A stretch of 64,000 bases of DNA from Echinarachnius parma. Its lineage: Eukaryota > Echinodermata > Echinoidea > Clypeasteroida > Echinarachniidae. The stretch is from contig JBAMJV010003126.1 of assembly GCA_037951105.1 (NCBI GenBank), positions 106,001-170,000 of the forward strand, given 5' to 3'. The notes beneath the pieces were generated by a model that made no database searches, was not told the DNA's origin, and saw only the letters and a program-made list of their open reading frames with translations. Positions 34,279 to 46,200 of the stretch are shown piece after piece. Every line of letters starts with the position of its first letter. Positions within the stretch are counted from its first letter, which is position 1. The position numbers and the translations under genes are program-made.

Positions 34279-35954
34279 GGGCAACTCCAGCGTCACGGAC
34301 ATTACAAATCAGAGAATTTTCATGACTTTCCAATGCCACTACTAATTCATACCTCTAATTAATGTCTAACTTTTATTTTGATTACAAAACAATAGCCTAG
34401 TTAAGAATGCAAAAAAAGTTTCAGAACATTTATCCAATTCGTTACTGAGTAATTCTGCAAAATGTGCGCCGTCACGGACATTACATTTTTTGGACATGAC
34501 TTTTTGCATCCATATACATCTTTGCAAAAGTCTGTGAGTTCTGAGAGCTCACAAAGGGGATTTAGATATTTAATTATAGACAAGGCAATGATGAATTGAA
34601 TCCAAGTTGTATTTTGAGACACGGGCCAGGCATATGTGATCTAGACAACAAAACGTTGCGTCACGGACATTACATTTTCAGCGTCACGGACATTACACTT
34701 TTGTCCACTTTCTCTGTACTCAGAAATAACCCGCAAAAAATGCTCCATTGTGCATGAAACCTTTTTAATTGTACATTTGAAATGTAATCAAACGGTTTTG
34801 AGAAAAAAAATTCATATTTCAATTTTTTTTCAATGAGAAAACAAATTATTTTAAAAATAGCAACAATTTTTTCCAAAATTATTGTAAAATTTGAAATTTT
34901 TCAACAGAATGTGCAGTAAGCCAAATGTTCAACTATTTAAAACAATATCATACATTTTTGATGAGGTACAATGCTGTTTTGTGCTAAAAAATGGTTAAAT
35001 ATAAAAAAGTTGTGTACATCATGGGCATAACACATGGAAAATCAAGGACTAAGAGTATAATTTTTGCAATTTGATTATACTATATGAGATTTATCCATCT
35101 CTTTCTCCTCTCAGTAAGTTATAGTCAAGTCTTTATTGATTATTGAGACATGCATGTTCAAATTGAGCAAGGAATTTAGTTTTATAAATCGTTCAGAGTA
35201 CTGACTTAAAGTTCACTATCTGATTAATTATACAATTTATTAAAATTTGTACCAGGAAGGTAGTAGTCCCCCTGTTACTTGGGATTATCTTATTTATTGG
35301 CTAGAATAAGACATTTACATAAGAAAATAATGCTTGAACATTTTTAGCTCTGCTTTTTTATACTTTTCACTATGTATGTAATGTCCGTGACGCAGCCGTG
35401 ACGTAATGTCTGTGACGCCATTCTGGACAAACCATCCAATATTTTATTAAATGCTCTTGATATACTTCATGATACCACATTCTAGCTTTGCAAATGAATT
35501 TTGAATTAAATTGAATTAGAACTTCTGCTTCTACAAAAAACTTTTATATCTAAAACGTCACGGACATTACACATCAATGTTGTAAGAATCAAGATTTTAT
35601 CCAATAACAGTTTTCACAAAGTAAAGATTTTTACACAATTTCCTTTTCTATGATGTTAAAACAAAGCATACACAAGACATTAGATGTAGAATTATTGTTC
35701 TGAAGTGATCCATATTTTAACATTTTGTTTCACAAACAACAGGTGCAAATTTCATCATTTTGGGGGATAATACATATAATTTTTGTCCCAACTTCAATGG
35801 CCAAAAAAAAATAATTCTGCATTGAATTTCAAACTTATTTCCTTTAGTCATCAAAATATGGATGGTCCTTCCTCATTACTATCCAGTAGTTAACAAGGCT
35901 GTCCCATGAGTTTCATTTTTCCATCCTTGGGTAACATTTTTCGTGGAGTTGCCC
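34279..35954. mobile_element. Element B: 1.7 kb transposon with GGGCAACTCCA termini and an iterated GTCACGGACATTAC motif
   Basis: GGGCAACTCCA (34279-34289) and TGGAGTTGCCC (35944-35954) are inverted repeats. CTAT flanks both sides (34275-34278, 35955-35958), a 4 bp target duplication as in element A. The motif GTCACGGACATTAC lies at 34292, 34471, 34660, 34683, 35378 (reverse), 35403 (reverse, 1 mismatch) and 35557. The spacing and frame of the copies vary, which argues against a coding repeat. No transposase frame is visible. Confidence 0.85.
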
Positions 35955-36371
35955 CTATACTACAAGACCCTTACCTTGACTGGCTGATGCCATACTGTAA
36001 AGCAGCAATGTCAATATAATTTTGCGCCTATGGTATTTAATTTTAATATGGAAGTAAATCATTGACAAATAGTATGTTATTGAAATATATGACTCTAACC
36101 AAGAAAATCGTTGGTTTTAATTATAGAAGATCAATTAAAGGGATCATCATTTATATATAACTCAGAAACTTTCAACAACAAACAATTACGGTATGACCGT
36201 TTGAAATTAATAGGTAAATTGGCATTCCATTTTTGTAGCTGACCACAAGTTTCGGTCAAACTGAATTTTAGTAAAGGCCCAGTCCCATATCACTGACGAT
36301 TTTCACGGCGACTCGCAACGACTCGCAACGATTTACTAGAACAAATCGACTCGATTTAGTCACGGTTTTGG

Positions 36372-36499
36372 GCATGGGCGTAGCGACTTACGTAATACCG
36401 TTTCATCAGGGGGGGGGGGGGGGGGGGGGGGGTGGGGGGGGGTGAATGAATAGATCATCCCCCCAGTTGAATGGTTATCAATGACAGATCTACGCCCAT
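36372..36499. mobile_element. Small hAT-like MITE with an internal G run
   Basis: (G)CATGGGCGTAG and CTACGCCCAT are the ends, flanked by GGTTTTGG on both sides (36364-36371, 36500-36507), an 8 bp duplication. It contains G24 at 36409-36432. It sits inside a larger palindromic sequence (about 36280-36600: gattttcacggcgactcgcaacg / cgttgcgattcgccatgaaaatc). Confidence 0.8.
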
Positions 36500-36600
36500 G
36501 GTTTTGGGGAAGAACCGATACGATGTAATACGATCCAACACGACCTAAGCGATTTTCTCGACGAACGTCAAATCGTTGCGATTCGCCATGAAAATCGTCG

Positions 36601-39121
36601 AATGCTCGAAATGTATACACAATTACACACGACTAAGTAAAAAACCCTGTTATCATTAAAAAAGAGCCGTTACAACTCTAGATGGCGCTCTCTAAAAACT
36701 CATTGGTTTCATCCATTTTTCATACCAAATTGTGCATTAAAATAATGATCAAATATATAAATACAATATTTTGAAATCAAATGTTACAACTATGAGAGCA
36801 TTTGAAAGGGAATGATTCTCATTTCACATGTTTTATTCAATGAACTTTCAAATGGAATTAAAACCAACCAAATTAGTGTCATGAGGCATTTCGGGAAGTA
36901 CCAATTCTCAAGTGTACCTTTAATGTTGGGGGGTTTTTTGCGCGGTGATCCCCTTTAAATATTATATAAAGACAAGAATTGTTACTGGGTTCCATTGATG
37001 AAATACCTTTTTTAAAGAATATATTTTGCAATTGGGATAATATCATAATATAATAATTTTATTAATGTTTGTGTTTATCAGATTGCATTTCAGCCGGGTT
37101 TTGTCGATGAGAAAATCCCAGATGTTGCCATGTGTGCGGTAATGGCGTAAACATACTACTTCATAAAAAGTCATATGATATACTATCAATTGATAATAAT
37201 TATCACCAACAAAAATGATTGTTAACTTATTATATTATCCCAATCGAAAATACAATCGTAACAAAAGAATGTGTCTATAAAATGCATTGATGAAACACAG
37301 TATTTAAATTCATTGAAGTCTTCATTTCTGTTTAAGTTTCATTATTACTGTTACTTACTAGATTTCACAGCAGGTGTTTTGGTTCCGATATAGAGATCCA
37401 ATAATCCATGATACGTCTGACAAATAAAATGACAAAATAACACGTCATATTATTTTGTTTTAATCATAATCCATGGATCTGCGTTGCAACAGGGCAGAAG
37501 AAGCTCTTTTGGAAGAGCTGTATCAATCTGATAAGTGTGGTTGAGAAACAGCTCCCAACGTTAAATATACTCACTTTCTAGTACTATTAACTGCATCACT
37601 GCATTGACTGAGGTTCGATTATAGAGTTACAAGATGAAAATCATGTCCAACAAAATTATAATTATATCCATGCACGGATCCGCATCACGACAAGGCATAA
37701 ACTCTGCGAAGTGTTGAGAACGGATGCAGTGTTCCGCATTAGTTGCGCTCTGTTCCTCGCGTTCGAACAAACATCGTCATCATCCCGAGTTGCATCTCAT
37801 TAGTTCATCTCATACAAAACAACTTGAGCGCTGAACAAAATAATACTCTTACACTTTATAATTATAGGGAAGCTTGTATGCAGGAATCAAACAAACACAT
37901 TTACGTTCCCTTTTTCTTATTGCTTGGCTTAATACGTTGGTCAGCTTCGGTGTAATCGTAATACATCGCAGAACTGAGACACAAGTTGAATAAATTTAAC
38001 CCTCATTTTGAAAACATGATTATTTCCAATCCACGATTTCGCCCATATAGCAAAGGGATTCATCGAGGATTGTATTAACGAATGTTATATAGCAACACAA
38101 ATCTTTATTAATTTGCTGTACGGTGTAACGCAAAAAACGCACATTCTCCCTCCATTAATGGCTTCTTATTGGAGGTCACGACGGCGTCTCAAGCGTTTTG
38201 ATTTCTACTGTTCTGTCAACATCCTGCTGTGAACATAGTGAATATGCGAAATAAAGCAACAACCTATTTGCGTCACATAATTAATGTGGAAAGTCTATTT
38301 GCTTACTTAATTGAGTTTAAAGGGCTTCTTACATGGTGCAACCGCAAGCCGACTGTATAAGAGTTTAAAGGGAGTCAGTGATTGCCACTATTACTAAGTA
38401 GTCCCCGAAGCAGTTCCTACCCCCCCCCCCCCCCCCTCTGCCATAAGTAGCCTAATTATAAGAAAGATAATGTAGCTTTGCCTTTACGTGAAAGAAATAA
38501 TCATAATATCGTAGAGAGGAGGAGGGGTAACTTAATTGATTTCCCTCATTTTACTCAAGACCCCACCCCCAGACATGCTAATTATTAATTGTTTATTTTA
38601 GCAGTAAAGTGTGTGCGAAGGTTTGTGGAAGTATATAACTGTGAATACTAACAACAATGGGGCTCATAGACCGGGCCCCGGCCAGCCCGATCATTGATGG
38701 CATATGATGGTTATTTTGTTGGCATCTGTCTCTGGTGTCATCTGTTGACATTTGATGGCATCAAAGTAAAATATATATAAAATATATATATAAAATATAT
38801 ATCAAATGGATGTAAACGCATTTACCATAAACGTTATGCATAAGGTGTGCCCCCAATTATTTCCGTGCCCCCCCCCCCCCCCCCCCCAACAAGTAATTCC
38901 AACCTTGCTCCGCAACCGTGGTTTGTGATACACACAGAACAAATGCCAATGGGTAACAATGCGTTCATCATGTTCATGAAATTTGAATAAGCCCACGGAG
39001 ATACACATTATGTAATTATGTAAAGCCATGCAGTGGACAATAATGAAACCTTACTTAGCACAGGGAGGGGGCTTATAGTGGCGTGAACAAAGAATTGTGG
39101 ATGGGGCATTTTTAAAGGGTT
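36601..39121. other. No gene recognised
   Basis: AT-rich spacer. A T2-like fragment follows 36601 (cgactaagtaaaaaacc...gatggcgctctctaaaaa). C tracts lie at about 38412-38427 and 38868-38887. Short AT dinucleotide runs are near 38770. Confidence 0.6.
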
Positions 39122-39125
39122 TTAA

Positions 39126-39640
39126 AGGGGTAGTTCAGTTTTGGTATAGAGGGCGCTGCACAAAATAATATTTTTTAAATGTTCAAACTAAAATAGTTGT
39201 TGATGAAGTTCTCTATTCAACAAAACATCACATGCATAATTTTGTATGAAAAATAGTTGAATCCAATGCATTTTTAGAGAGCGCCCTATTGAGTTTGGAT
39301 GGCTCTTTTTAATGATAACATGCTTGTTTGTTTAGGGGGGAATGATTTGTCCCCTTTTATTGTTCCCCTTTTTCTGTTTTGAATATACATCATGCTTTCT
39401 TCATTCATCTTTATTTGATGTAAAAGTTAATTTGTATTGCTGTATATTGGTGATTATTTTATGTATTGATTACTATGTTATTGTTTGAATGAAGAAAATG
39501 AATATCATTGAAAACAAAAACAAAATGCTTTTTACTTAGTCATTTGTATTTGTGTATACCTTTCGAGTATGGTTGAGTTATAACTATTAGTTTATAGTGT
39601 TATTGTGCAGGTGTTGGTTACATTTCTATATTGTATTTCT
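39126..39640. mobile_element. TTAA-flanked MITE, family T2, with internal insertion
   Basis: It begins aggggtagttcagttttggtatag after TTAA (39122-39125). The family text breaks near 39330 for about 200 bp (gtttaggggggaatgatttg...) and resumes with catttgt.ttt...cctttcgagtatggttgagttat. The right terminus is degraded. Confidence 0.65.
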
Positions 39641-40010
39641 GTACAGCCTTGGTTAGAGAGCGCCCTCTTGTGTTTTAGATGCCCTTACTAAGTTTATTTT
39701 CATATGGATTCAAAACCAAGCGAAACTCTCACTGCAACTTAATTTTTAGAAAGAGCCAATACTCAAGTAAAAGGGATCTAGTAACGTTTGTCTAAATCCT
39801 ACAAATTAAATTGGAATCCTAAAATAAATTTACCTTGGCTTTAGCAAAGACACGAATCTTTTAAATAAAGCTGCTTCTATAGTCATACACACATTGTATA
39901 AATAAATGTTTCTTATTTGACCTACATTCGGGCCTTGTTTTTTTTTTCCCCCACGAGAAGTGAATAATCAATACATCAGTCAAATAAAGTTGCATGCTAC
40001 TGTGTGGTAG

Positions 40011-40086
40011 GGTTTTCTATAGCTCAGTCGGAAGAGCACCAGTCTAGCAATCTGGAGGTCTCGGGTTCGAATCCCGTCGGAATCCC
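40011..40086 (+). tRNA. tRNA-like gene, anticodon loop CTAGCAA (AGC)
   Basis: Both Pol III boxes are present: TAGCTCAGTCGG (A box) and GGTTCGAATCC (perfect B box). The anticodon arm is CCAGT-CTAGCAA-TCTGG with a T-T mismatch closing the loop, and the T arm is CGGG/CCCG. The acceptor pairs GGTTTTC with GGAATCC imperfectly, and four rather than two nucleotides separate it from the D arm. The anticodon would be AGC (Ala), though the body looks more like a threonine tRNA. It may be a pseudogene or a tRNA-derived repeat. Confidence 0.5.
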
Positions 40087-40280
40087 ATTTTCTTTGCCTT
40101 CTTTTAAATCACAATATATTTCTGGTCAGTTTCTTTATATGTTTGAATTAATTATTACAAAAAGCTGTATCGCTTCGGTGATCCCTCGCATATATCCCCA
40201 AGTTGATTTGTATCCTTCAGGTTCATAATAGCTTCTGACCATTCAGGCAATGAGATTTCAGGGACGAGCACCGTCTAGCG

Positions 40281-40361
40281 TTTTCTATAGCTCAGTCGGA
40301 ATGTCGGAAGAGCACCAGTCTAGCAATCTGGAGGTCTCGGGTTCGAATCCCGTTGGAATCC
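40281..40361 (+). pseudogene. Second tRNA-like copy with an 8 nt D-loop insertion
   Basis: Same sequence as 40011-40086 and same 3' flank (attttctttgccttcttttaa), but the D loop carries a duplicated tcggaatg, which would disrupt the fold. The shared flank shows the two arose by local duplication. Confidence 0.7.
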
Positions 40362-40518
40362 CATTTTCTTTGCCTTCTTTTAAATCATAATATTATATAG
40401 ACACTGTTCTATGACTGCATGACTGTATTATATGATCACATGAACAAACGAAACCTTACAAATAACTTGACTACCCATGCAGAAACCAGTATTATAGGCC
40501 TACATGTATATTGTTTTA

Positions 40519-40905
40519 GCTCCCAGTAAGAATCCAGTAAGGCTGACCAGTAAGAAGACCAGTTAAAGTAGTTGGTATCAACTGGTATTTTGAATTGGTT
40601 TGAACTGGTATTTCTATTGGTTTTAACTGGTCTTCTGTGCATCTGTCCATTTATCTTTACCCAGGTTGAAAAAACAGTTGAAACCAGTTGAAACCAGTTG
40701 GAAATTCAACTGGTTTTTACTGGTTTTAACTGGCATCAAGCGGTAGCAGTTTACATTCCCGGTTCCCAGTAAAGATAAATGGATAGATGCAGCAGTCCAG
40801 TTAAAACCAATAGAAATACCAGTTGAAACCAATTCAAAATACCAGTTGGAACCAACTACTTTAACTGGTCTTCTTACTGGTAAGCCTTACTGGATTCTTA
40901 CTCGA
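40519..40905. repeat. Large inverted repeat built from CCAGT/ACTGG words
   Basis: The left arm (agaatccagtaaggctgaccagtaag...) and right arm (...cttactggtaagccttactggattct) are complementary over about 110 bp, including the inner words ttaaagtagttggt and ggtttgaactggtatttct. Further CCAGTTG repeats extend to about 41000. A foldback element with an internal minisatellite. Confidence 0.8.
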
Positions 40906-41049
40906 TTCCAATTGATTCCAGTTGATTCCAGTGTACCAATTTCCATATTGAAACCAGTTGGCCAACTGGTGGTATCAACTGGTACCAGTTGGCAACTAAT
41001 TTTCAACTGTTTTTTCTACCTGGGCAGGGACCACTCTTAACCATTACCA

Positions 41050-42950
41050 TCCGAGAGTCGGCGCAGCTTATGGTTCAAACCAAAGACTTTGGTTCAAACT
41101 TTGTGTGTGAGAGCAGAACTCTGACCACTAGACCAGACCACATCTTCTAGGGTCTAGTCAAATTGTTCGGTTTGATGAGACGATTGGATGGGATCATGGG
41201 ACACATATTTGAATTTGTATATTCGGTGGAATAATCAGATTTGCACAGAGCAGAGTAAACAAATAAATTTCTTAGTTGTGGAAGCATTCATGGAATGTGG
41301 AAGCACTAAATTGTTTATCGCCGTTCCCTTGGCAGTGGCAGGAAAAAGAGGCAAGGAAATCTATATTATAGCTGTTTGATACTCTATTCACACTGAATTA
41401 TTGATATACTGATGATGAATGATGTATTGATGTTGAATTAGTAAGGGGATGATGTACAAAACGCGAACAAATATGCCTTTCTTGCAGCGTTATTTTGAAA
41501 ATATTTTCCCTTCACTGCTTCAGTCCCGTACGCTGAAAACGGCGTCTTTGCTCTTAGTTATACTAGTTAAAGTACGATGATGATTCATGAATCGTAGTAG
41601 ATAGTGTGAATTGATTGAATGAGACGATCATTTTATAGTTCATAAACGTCTAATATACTACGTCGAAATTATGGTTGACGAATTTTAATGTGTGAATGTA
41701 TCAGTATTGTATAAATGTCAATGGTATTACTATTCATCTTTCTTGTGGGGTGGGGGTGGACAATGCATTATTTCCATACCTGTTCTGTCATGTGTAACTG
41801 TAAAATACTTTGTATGTTACACATGACACCGTATGTGGGACTATTCCTTAATTTAATACCGGTAGCGTCAGGTCGTAGCCAATAACGATAGGGTCAAAGT
41901 AAATTTGCTAACACCCCTCGCACAATCAATTTACAATTAATTAGTCTATATGCGCAACGCGCAAAAAAGATAATGCACTGTCGCAATACGAAGATATAAT
42001 ATTAACAAACACTGATGGGGAGGACAGCGTGTGATTATTTCATAGTCATTGAGCCATTGATGATTGTCATTAAACTTAAAAGTTAAAGATAAGGCCTATG
42101 ATGTGATCTATCCTATATCAAATTCGATCATAATCTCTTGAGTTGGAGCTTCTCTTGTATAGCAAGGGGTTGCAATACCGAACGGGTTGTATTACCGTAC
42201 ATGCAAATTCCAATAGGAAAAACGTTCGAATTTTGAAAGTTGAATTTGAAAGTCGGCATTAACGGAGGATAATAAATGGATGTTTAGCAAACATTTTCCA
42301 CAATTTCCCGAAGAAAATAAGCGCCTTGAGGCGTTATACGCGCGTTTTGCCGCGCACCAGTGGCAGCGCGCATGTCAATGACATTCCCATGCAAAACATT
42401 CACGTTTGGTGCGTCCGGTTAATACAACCCGGTTTGTGCGCTACAAAAAATTCTGCTTTCTTGAAAGGTTGCCGTAAAAGTGCAATTTGCGTAAGTTTGC
42501 TGCTTTTTTCTACGAAATAAGTTATCAATTCTTTATCTTGAGAATATATAGATCACTTATTTGTGTTTTATTCATATCTCTGTTCTTCATATGTTGATTG
42601 TTTTCATGGCGTAAAGAAATGGTATCCGGTAATAGGACCCGATGTTATACCTTGTAGTTTTGCTCATAATGGTAACAGAAGAATTAAATGGATTTTGATT
42701 TTCAAATGTTTCCATAATTATGGGGATATTTAAGATTGAATTTATTCGCCGTCCAGGAACGCTTTGTGATTGTTATTCAAAAGTATCTGAACTTGAATAC
42801 TTTGTAACATGGAAGAACCGCCGACTTTTGAGCATCCATCTTCAACCGGCAGAGTATAAGTCTAGAAGAGACCTAGGAGCCCACTAGTGTCTAGCATCTG
42901 TAATCCATGTTCCATAAATAAGCAACTTTGGTCCTCTTGATAGACTGTTC
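41050..42950. other. No gene recognised upstream of the LEKR1-like gene
   Basis: The promoter and any 5' UTR exon of the downstream gene probably lie here, but no TATA box or initiator can be claimed. 42330-42420 is locally CG-rich (gcgttatacgcgcgttttgccgcg). Confidence 0.5.
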
Positions 42951-42959
42951 AATACTGAG

Positions 42960-43146
42960 ACTGAAAGAGGTAACACAGAACGGAGGCCAAGATGTCGGAA
43001 TCGCCTACAATTGCGCGACCATCTTCCGCTAGAAAAGATCTCTTTACATAAACTGGAACTTGAAAAGAGAGAGGATAAACACAATCGTCAAGATGTCTGA
43101 GTCGCCGTCGGTGATAAAGCGTCTCCCCCGTAGCACCCACTCCTAG
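42960..43146 (+). pseudogene. Two decayed copies of the LEKR1-like first coding exon
   Basis: ATG 42992 opens MSESPTIARPSSARKDLFT then stop (to 43051). ATG 43093 opens MSESPSVIKRLPRSTHS then stop (to 43146). Both match the true start at 43270 (MSESPSVIERLPLEHPLPEE), and the second also shares its leader (ctggaacttgaaa.gagag, aacacaatcgtcaag). If the transcript starts upstream of them, both are upstream ORFs with the same start context as the main one. Confidence 0.8.
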
Positions 43147-43269
43147 AATGGATCAAGAACCGGCAGTTAAGCATGTAGCATTTATACCACATTGAAGCAT
43201 TATCATTCATCAAATAACTTTTAAATAAACTGGAACTTGAAAGGAGAGAGGATAAACACAATCGTCAAG

Positions 43270-46200
43270 ATGTCTGAATCGCCGTCGGTGATAGAGCGTC
43301 TCCCCCTGGAGCACCCGCTCCCGGAGGAGATCCAGACGATGGAGCGGGATGACACGGTCTGCAAGTTCTGCGGAGTCAGCTATCTCATCCACCGTGAGGT
43401 CAAGAAGCTGGAGAAAGAGGTAAGTACACTAAGTTGTCTGAGAATTCTTCTTTTTATTCTTCTCCTTCGTTAGATACATGTATACATGTTTATTATGTCA
43501 AACGTTTTACCTTTTCAAAACAGCTAGATTCATTCATATCGAATAGAAATGGAAATTCTTTTGTTGGCAAATTTTGTTATGTTTTTTGCAACTAATTGAA
43601 TTTGAATCCCTTTGTCAATTTTTGATTTATATTTCTTTCTTGCTTTTGTTTGTGGCTAGAACAGAGGAAAGCTGAGGTTTTAAAAAAAGCAAGGGATGTG
43701 AAAGAGGAATCTAAGAAGATATAGAAATCCTTGCATTTTGTAACAACATTTCATGATTAATTATTGTTCTGATTTTTGCCTTTTTTTTGTAGCTTGAAAA
43801 GGTGCAAGCTGAACTTGTCAAGTATAAAGGATGTGAAGAGCGGGAGAAGACGCTAAAAGTGGAAGCTGAGAAGCTGAGAGGACTTCTATCGGATAAAGAG
43901 AAGGTTTTGCAGGATAAACAGGCAAGGTAAGATTGACGCATCATTCATCAAGCACAACTTTCAGTGGCAAATAGAATATAATTGGGTTGTGATAAATTCT
44001 ATGATTGATTGATTGATTTGTCCCAATCAATTCATATTCATTTCAGTATTGAACACCTAAAAGCCAACATCAAGGTGAAGGAGGATGAGATCTGGAAGGC
44101 AGTGCAGCAAGCTGAGGCTGCGCAGAGGCAGCTGGAAGCAGAGAAAGAGGACAGTCAAAAATTGAGGTAGGACTTGTGAAAATATTTATATTTCCGGTCA
44201 GTTTCCCTATGTTTGAAATAAATTATATTAATAATGCATTTCAGTTTTGATTACTTCTTGATAAACAAAATTGTAATAATTGCCTCGTCAATTTGTTCAC
44301 CTTATTATGTTCTGTGTAATAAAAATACAATCAATAAAATCAAAGTCAAAATACTTGCTAATGTTGCCTCTAAAGAAGATTCTGATCTAGGATCAAAAGC
44401 TCTGGACTTCTATTGATTGTCAAAGTCAAAAAGGCTATTATTTTCTGAAAACAGGGACTGGAAGAGGAACATTGCTCAGAGACTCCCCCTCCTAAGAGCG
44501 GCCATCTTGGATCAAAAGACTACACTGGGGTCTGTCCGCAGCGAGCTGAAAGACCACGAGGATTCCATGAAGACTACGTCTGCCAAACTTGTAGGAGTTG
44601 TCAAGAGGGTTTGCAAAAAGGAGAAAGAAGGTACTTGTAATTGCATTGATCTACAAAACAGAAAAGACAAATAATGATTCTCCAATCTCTATGATTTAAC
44701 ATTTAGCTGTGTTTTAATTCATACAAATACAGCTAAATATTGTCCATATTTAGAAAAGTTGAAGCCCAATTCCAAACAAATACAAACTTTAGAATTTATG
44801 TGATACTTTTATTTTTCAGCAAACATACACAGCAATGTCCCGAAGCAACATAAGCCAAGAGGCTTGCCACCTTACTTTGACTTTAACTCATCTGTTTCCT
44901 CTCTTGCAATGCAATGTGGTATTGAAATGTAAAAACCTGCTTCCAAATCAATGTTATCTATCTTGATAACTCCATTGCATTATATTTTGGTAGTTGTGGG
45001 CGGCATTGTTACAAGAGCGACGGAAGCTGAGAAGCAACTTCCACTCAAAGAGTCACAGGAGACAGCAGCTTTGGATGATGTCAAAAGTTACAGGATGTTA
45101 CTAATACATAATACATTATGGTACTGGAATGTGAAGGCCCACTTATAACGATCCTGTCCTTTCAAATGATTTTATATTATAATTTCTCTTTTACTTTTCT
45201 GTAGATTAAAGGAGAAAATCAAAGAAAACCCCTAAATATGACGATATTCATATCTACAGAAAGCTTATAAGCCATAGAATGAGCTCGACTGACATTCAAA
45301 CAATATAACGCTTCCATAAAAGCGAAATTAGGGTGAAAACATCACCCTATTCCCAGGGACAAATTCGCTCAATCGCTACACGAAACGGCCTTTAACTGTG
45401 ACGTAAGAACCGGGCTTGAAGCCCAGGCGGCTGCCGCGGTTGTATGTAGATAAGTGTATAATATACCAGGCTGGAAAGACAAGCTTCAACTTATGTGCTA
45501 TTTTTCCCTTACCAAGAATAAATTATAATACTACATTGTTTGTAATTTGCTTCTCATTTATATTTTCATCATGATATTCCAACAAATGTATTGTTTGTGA
45601 CAAAAAAAGTTGAAAAAGGTGAAAAAAGAAGGGGAAACTATACGACTGTGTCGTGCAGTAGGCCTGCACAGATTTGGGAGCAGGCGATTTTTTACCAACA
45701 TGTTGTTTCACTTTGACATATCAGACGGAGAATTTACCACTTCCATATGGAAACAAACAGTTAATAATCATTATGAATCAAATGAAATGTTAAAAAACGA
45801 AGAATAGTTATTACTTTAGTCGATCTATCATGGCTAGTTTCATGGTTTAGCTTGAAAAGTCGAGTGAATTAGATTCGCGATCTCCCATGTTGTTACGATT
45901 CATCCGCGATTTCTCTGAACATTGGCAGCCGCATTACCTATACGACTGATGGCGCTGGCGGATTTACATTTCCTGCGCGCGCATCAAAACAAACGAGTGC
46001 ACGTGTTAGCTAGCTAGCTTGCTCCTCCACGGATACTTCGAAGTCCATTAACAGGCTGTTTTGTTGAAATTCTTCATCCATGTTGAACTGTCAGATGTAA
46101 TTCTAGAGCGAGATCGTGATCGTGTGGACTGTAGAAAGCTTCGAATATAGCGCATACGTTGGAACTACTTTTAGTTCAATAACATACACAATATGCATAG

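Noticed and set aside
40004-40228. 74-residue frame over the tRNA-like sequence
   Set aside because: It is a chance frame through a Pol III-type sequence; no homology recognised.
43237-43269. Upstream in-frame TTG start for the LEKR1-like protein
   Set aside because: TTG initiation is not expected in animals; the ATG at 43270 begins the conserved sequence.
44994-45095. Extra coding exon of the LEKR1-like gene
   Set aside because: In frame with an acceptor, but lacks a donor and seven residues of the paralogous exon; better explained as a decayed duplicate.
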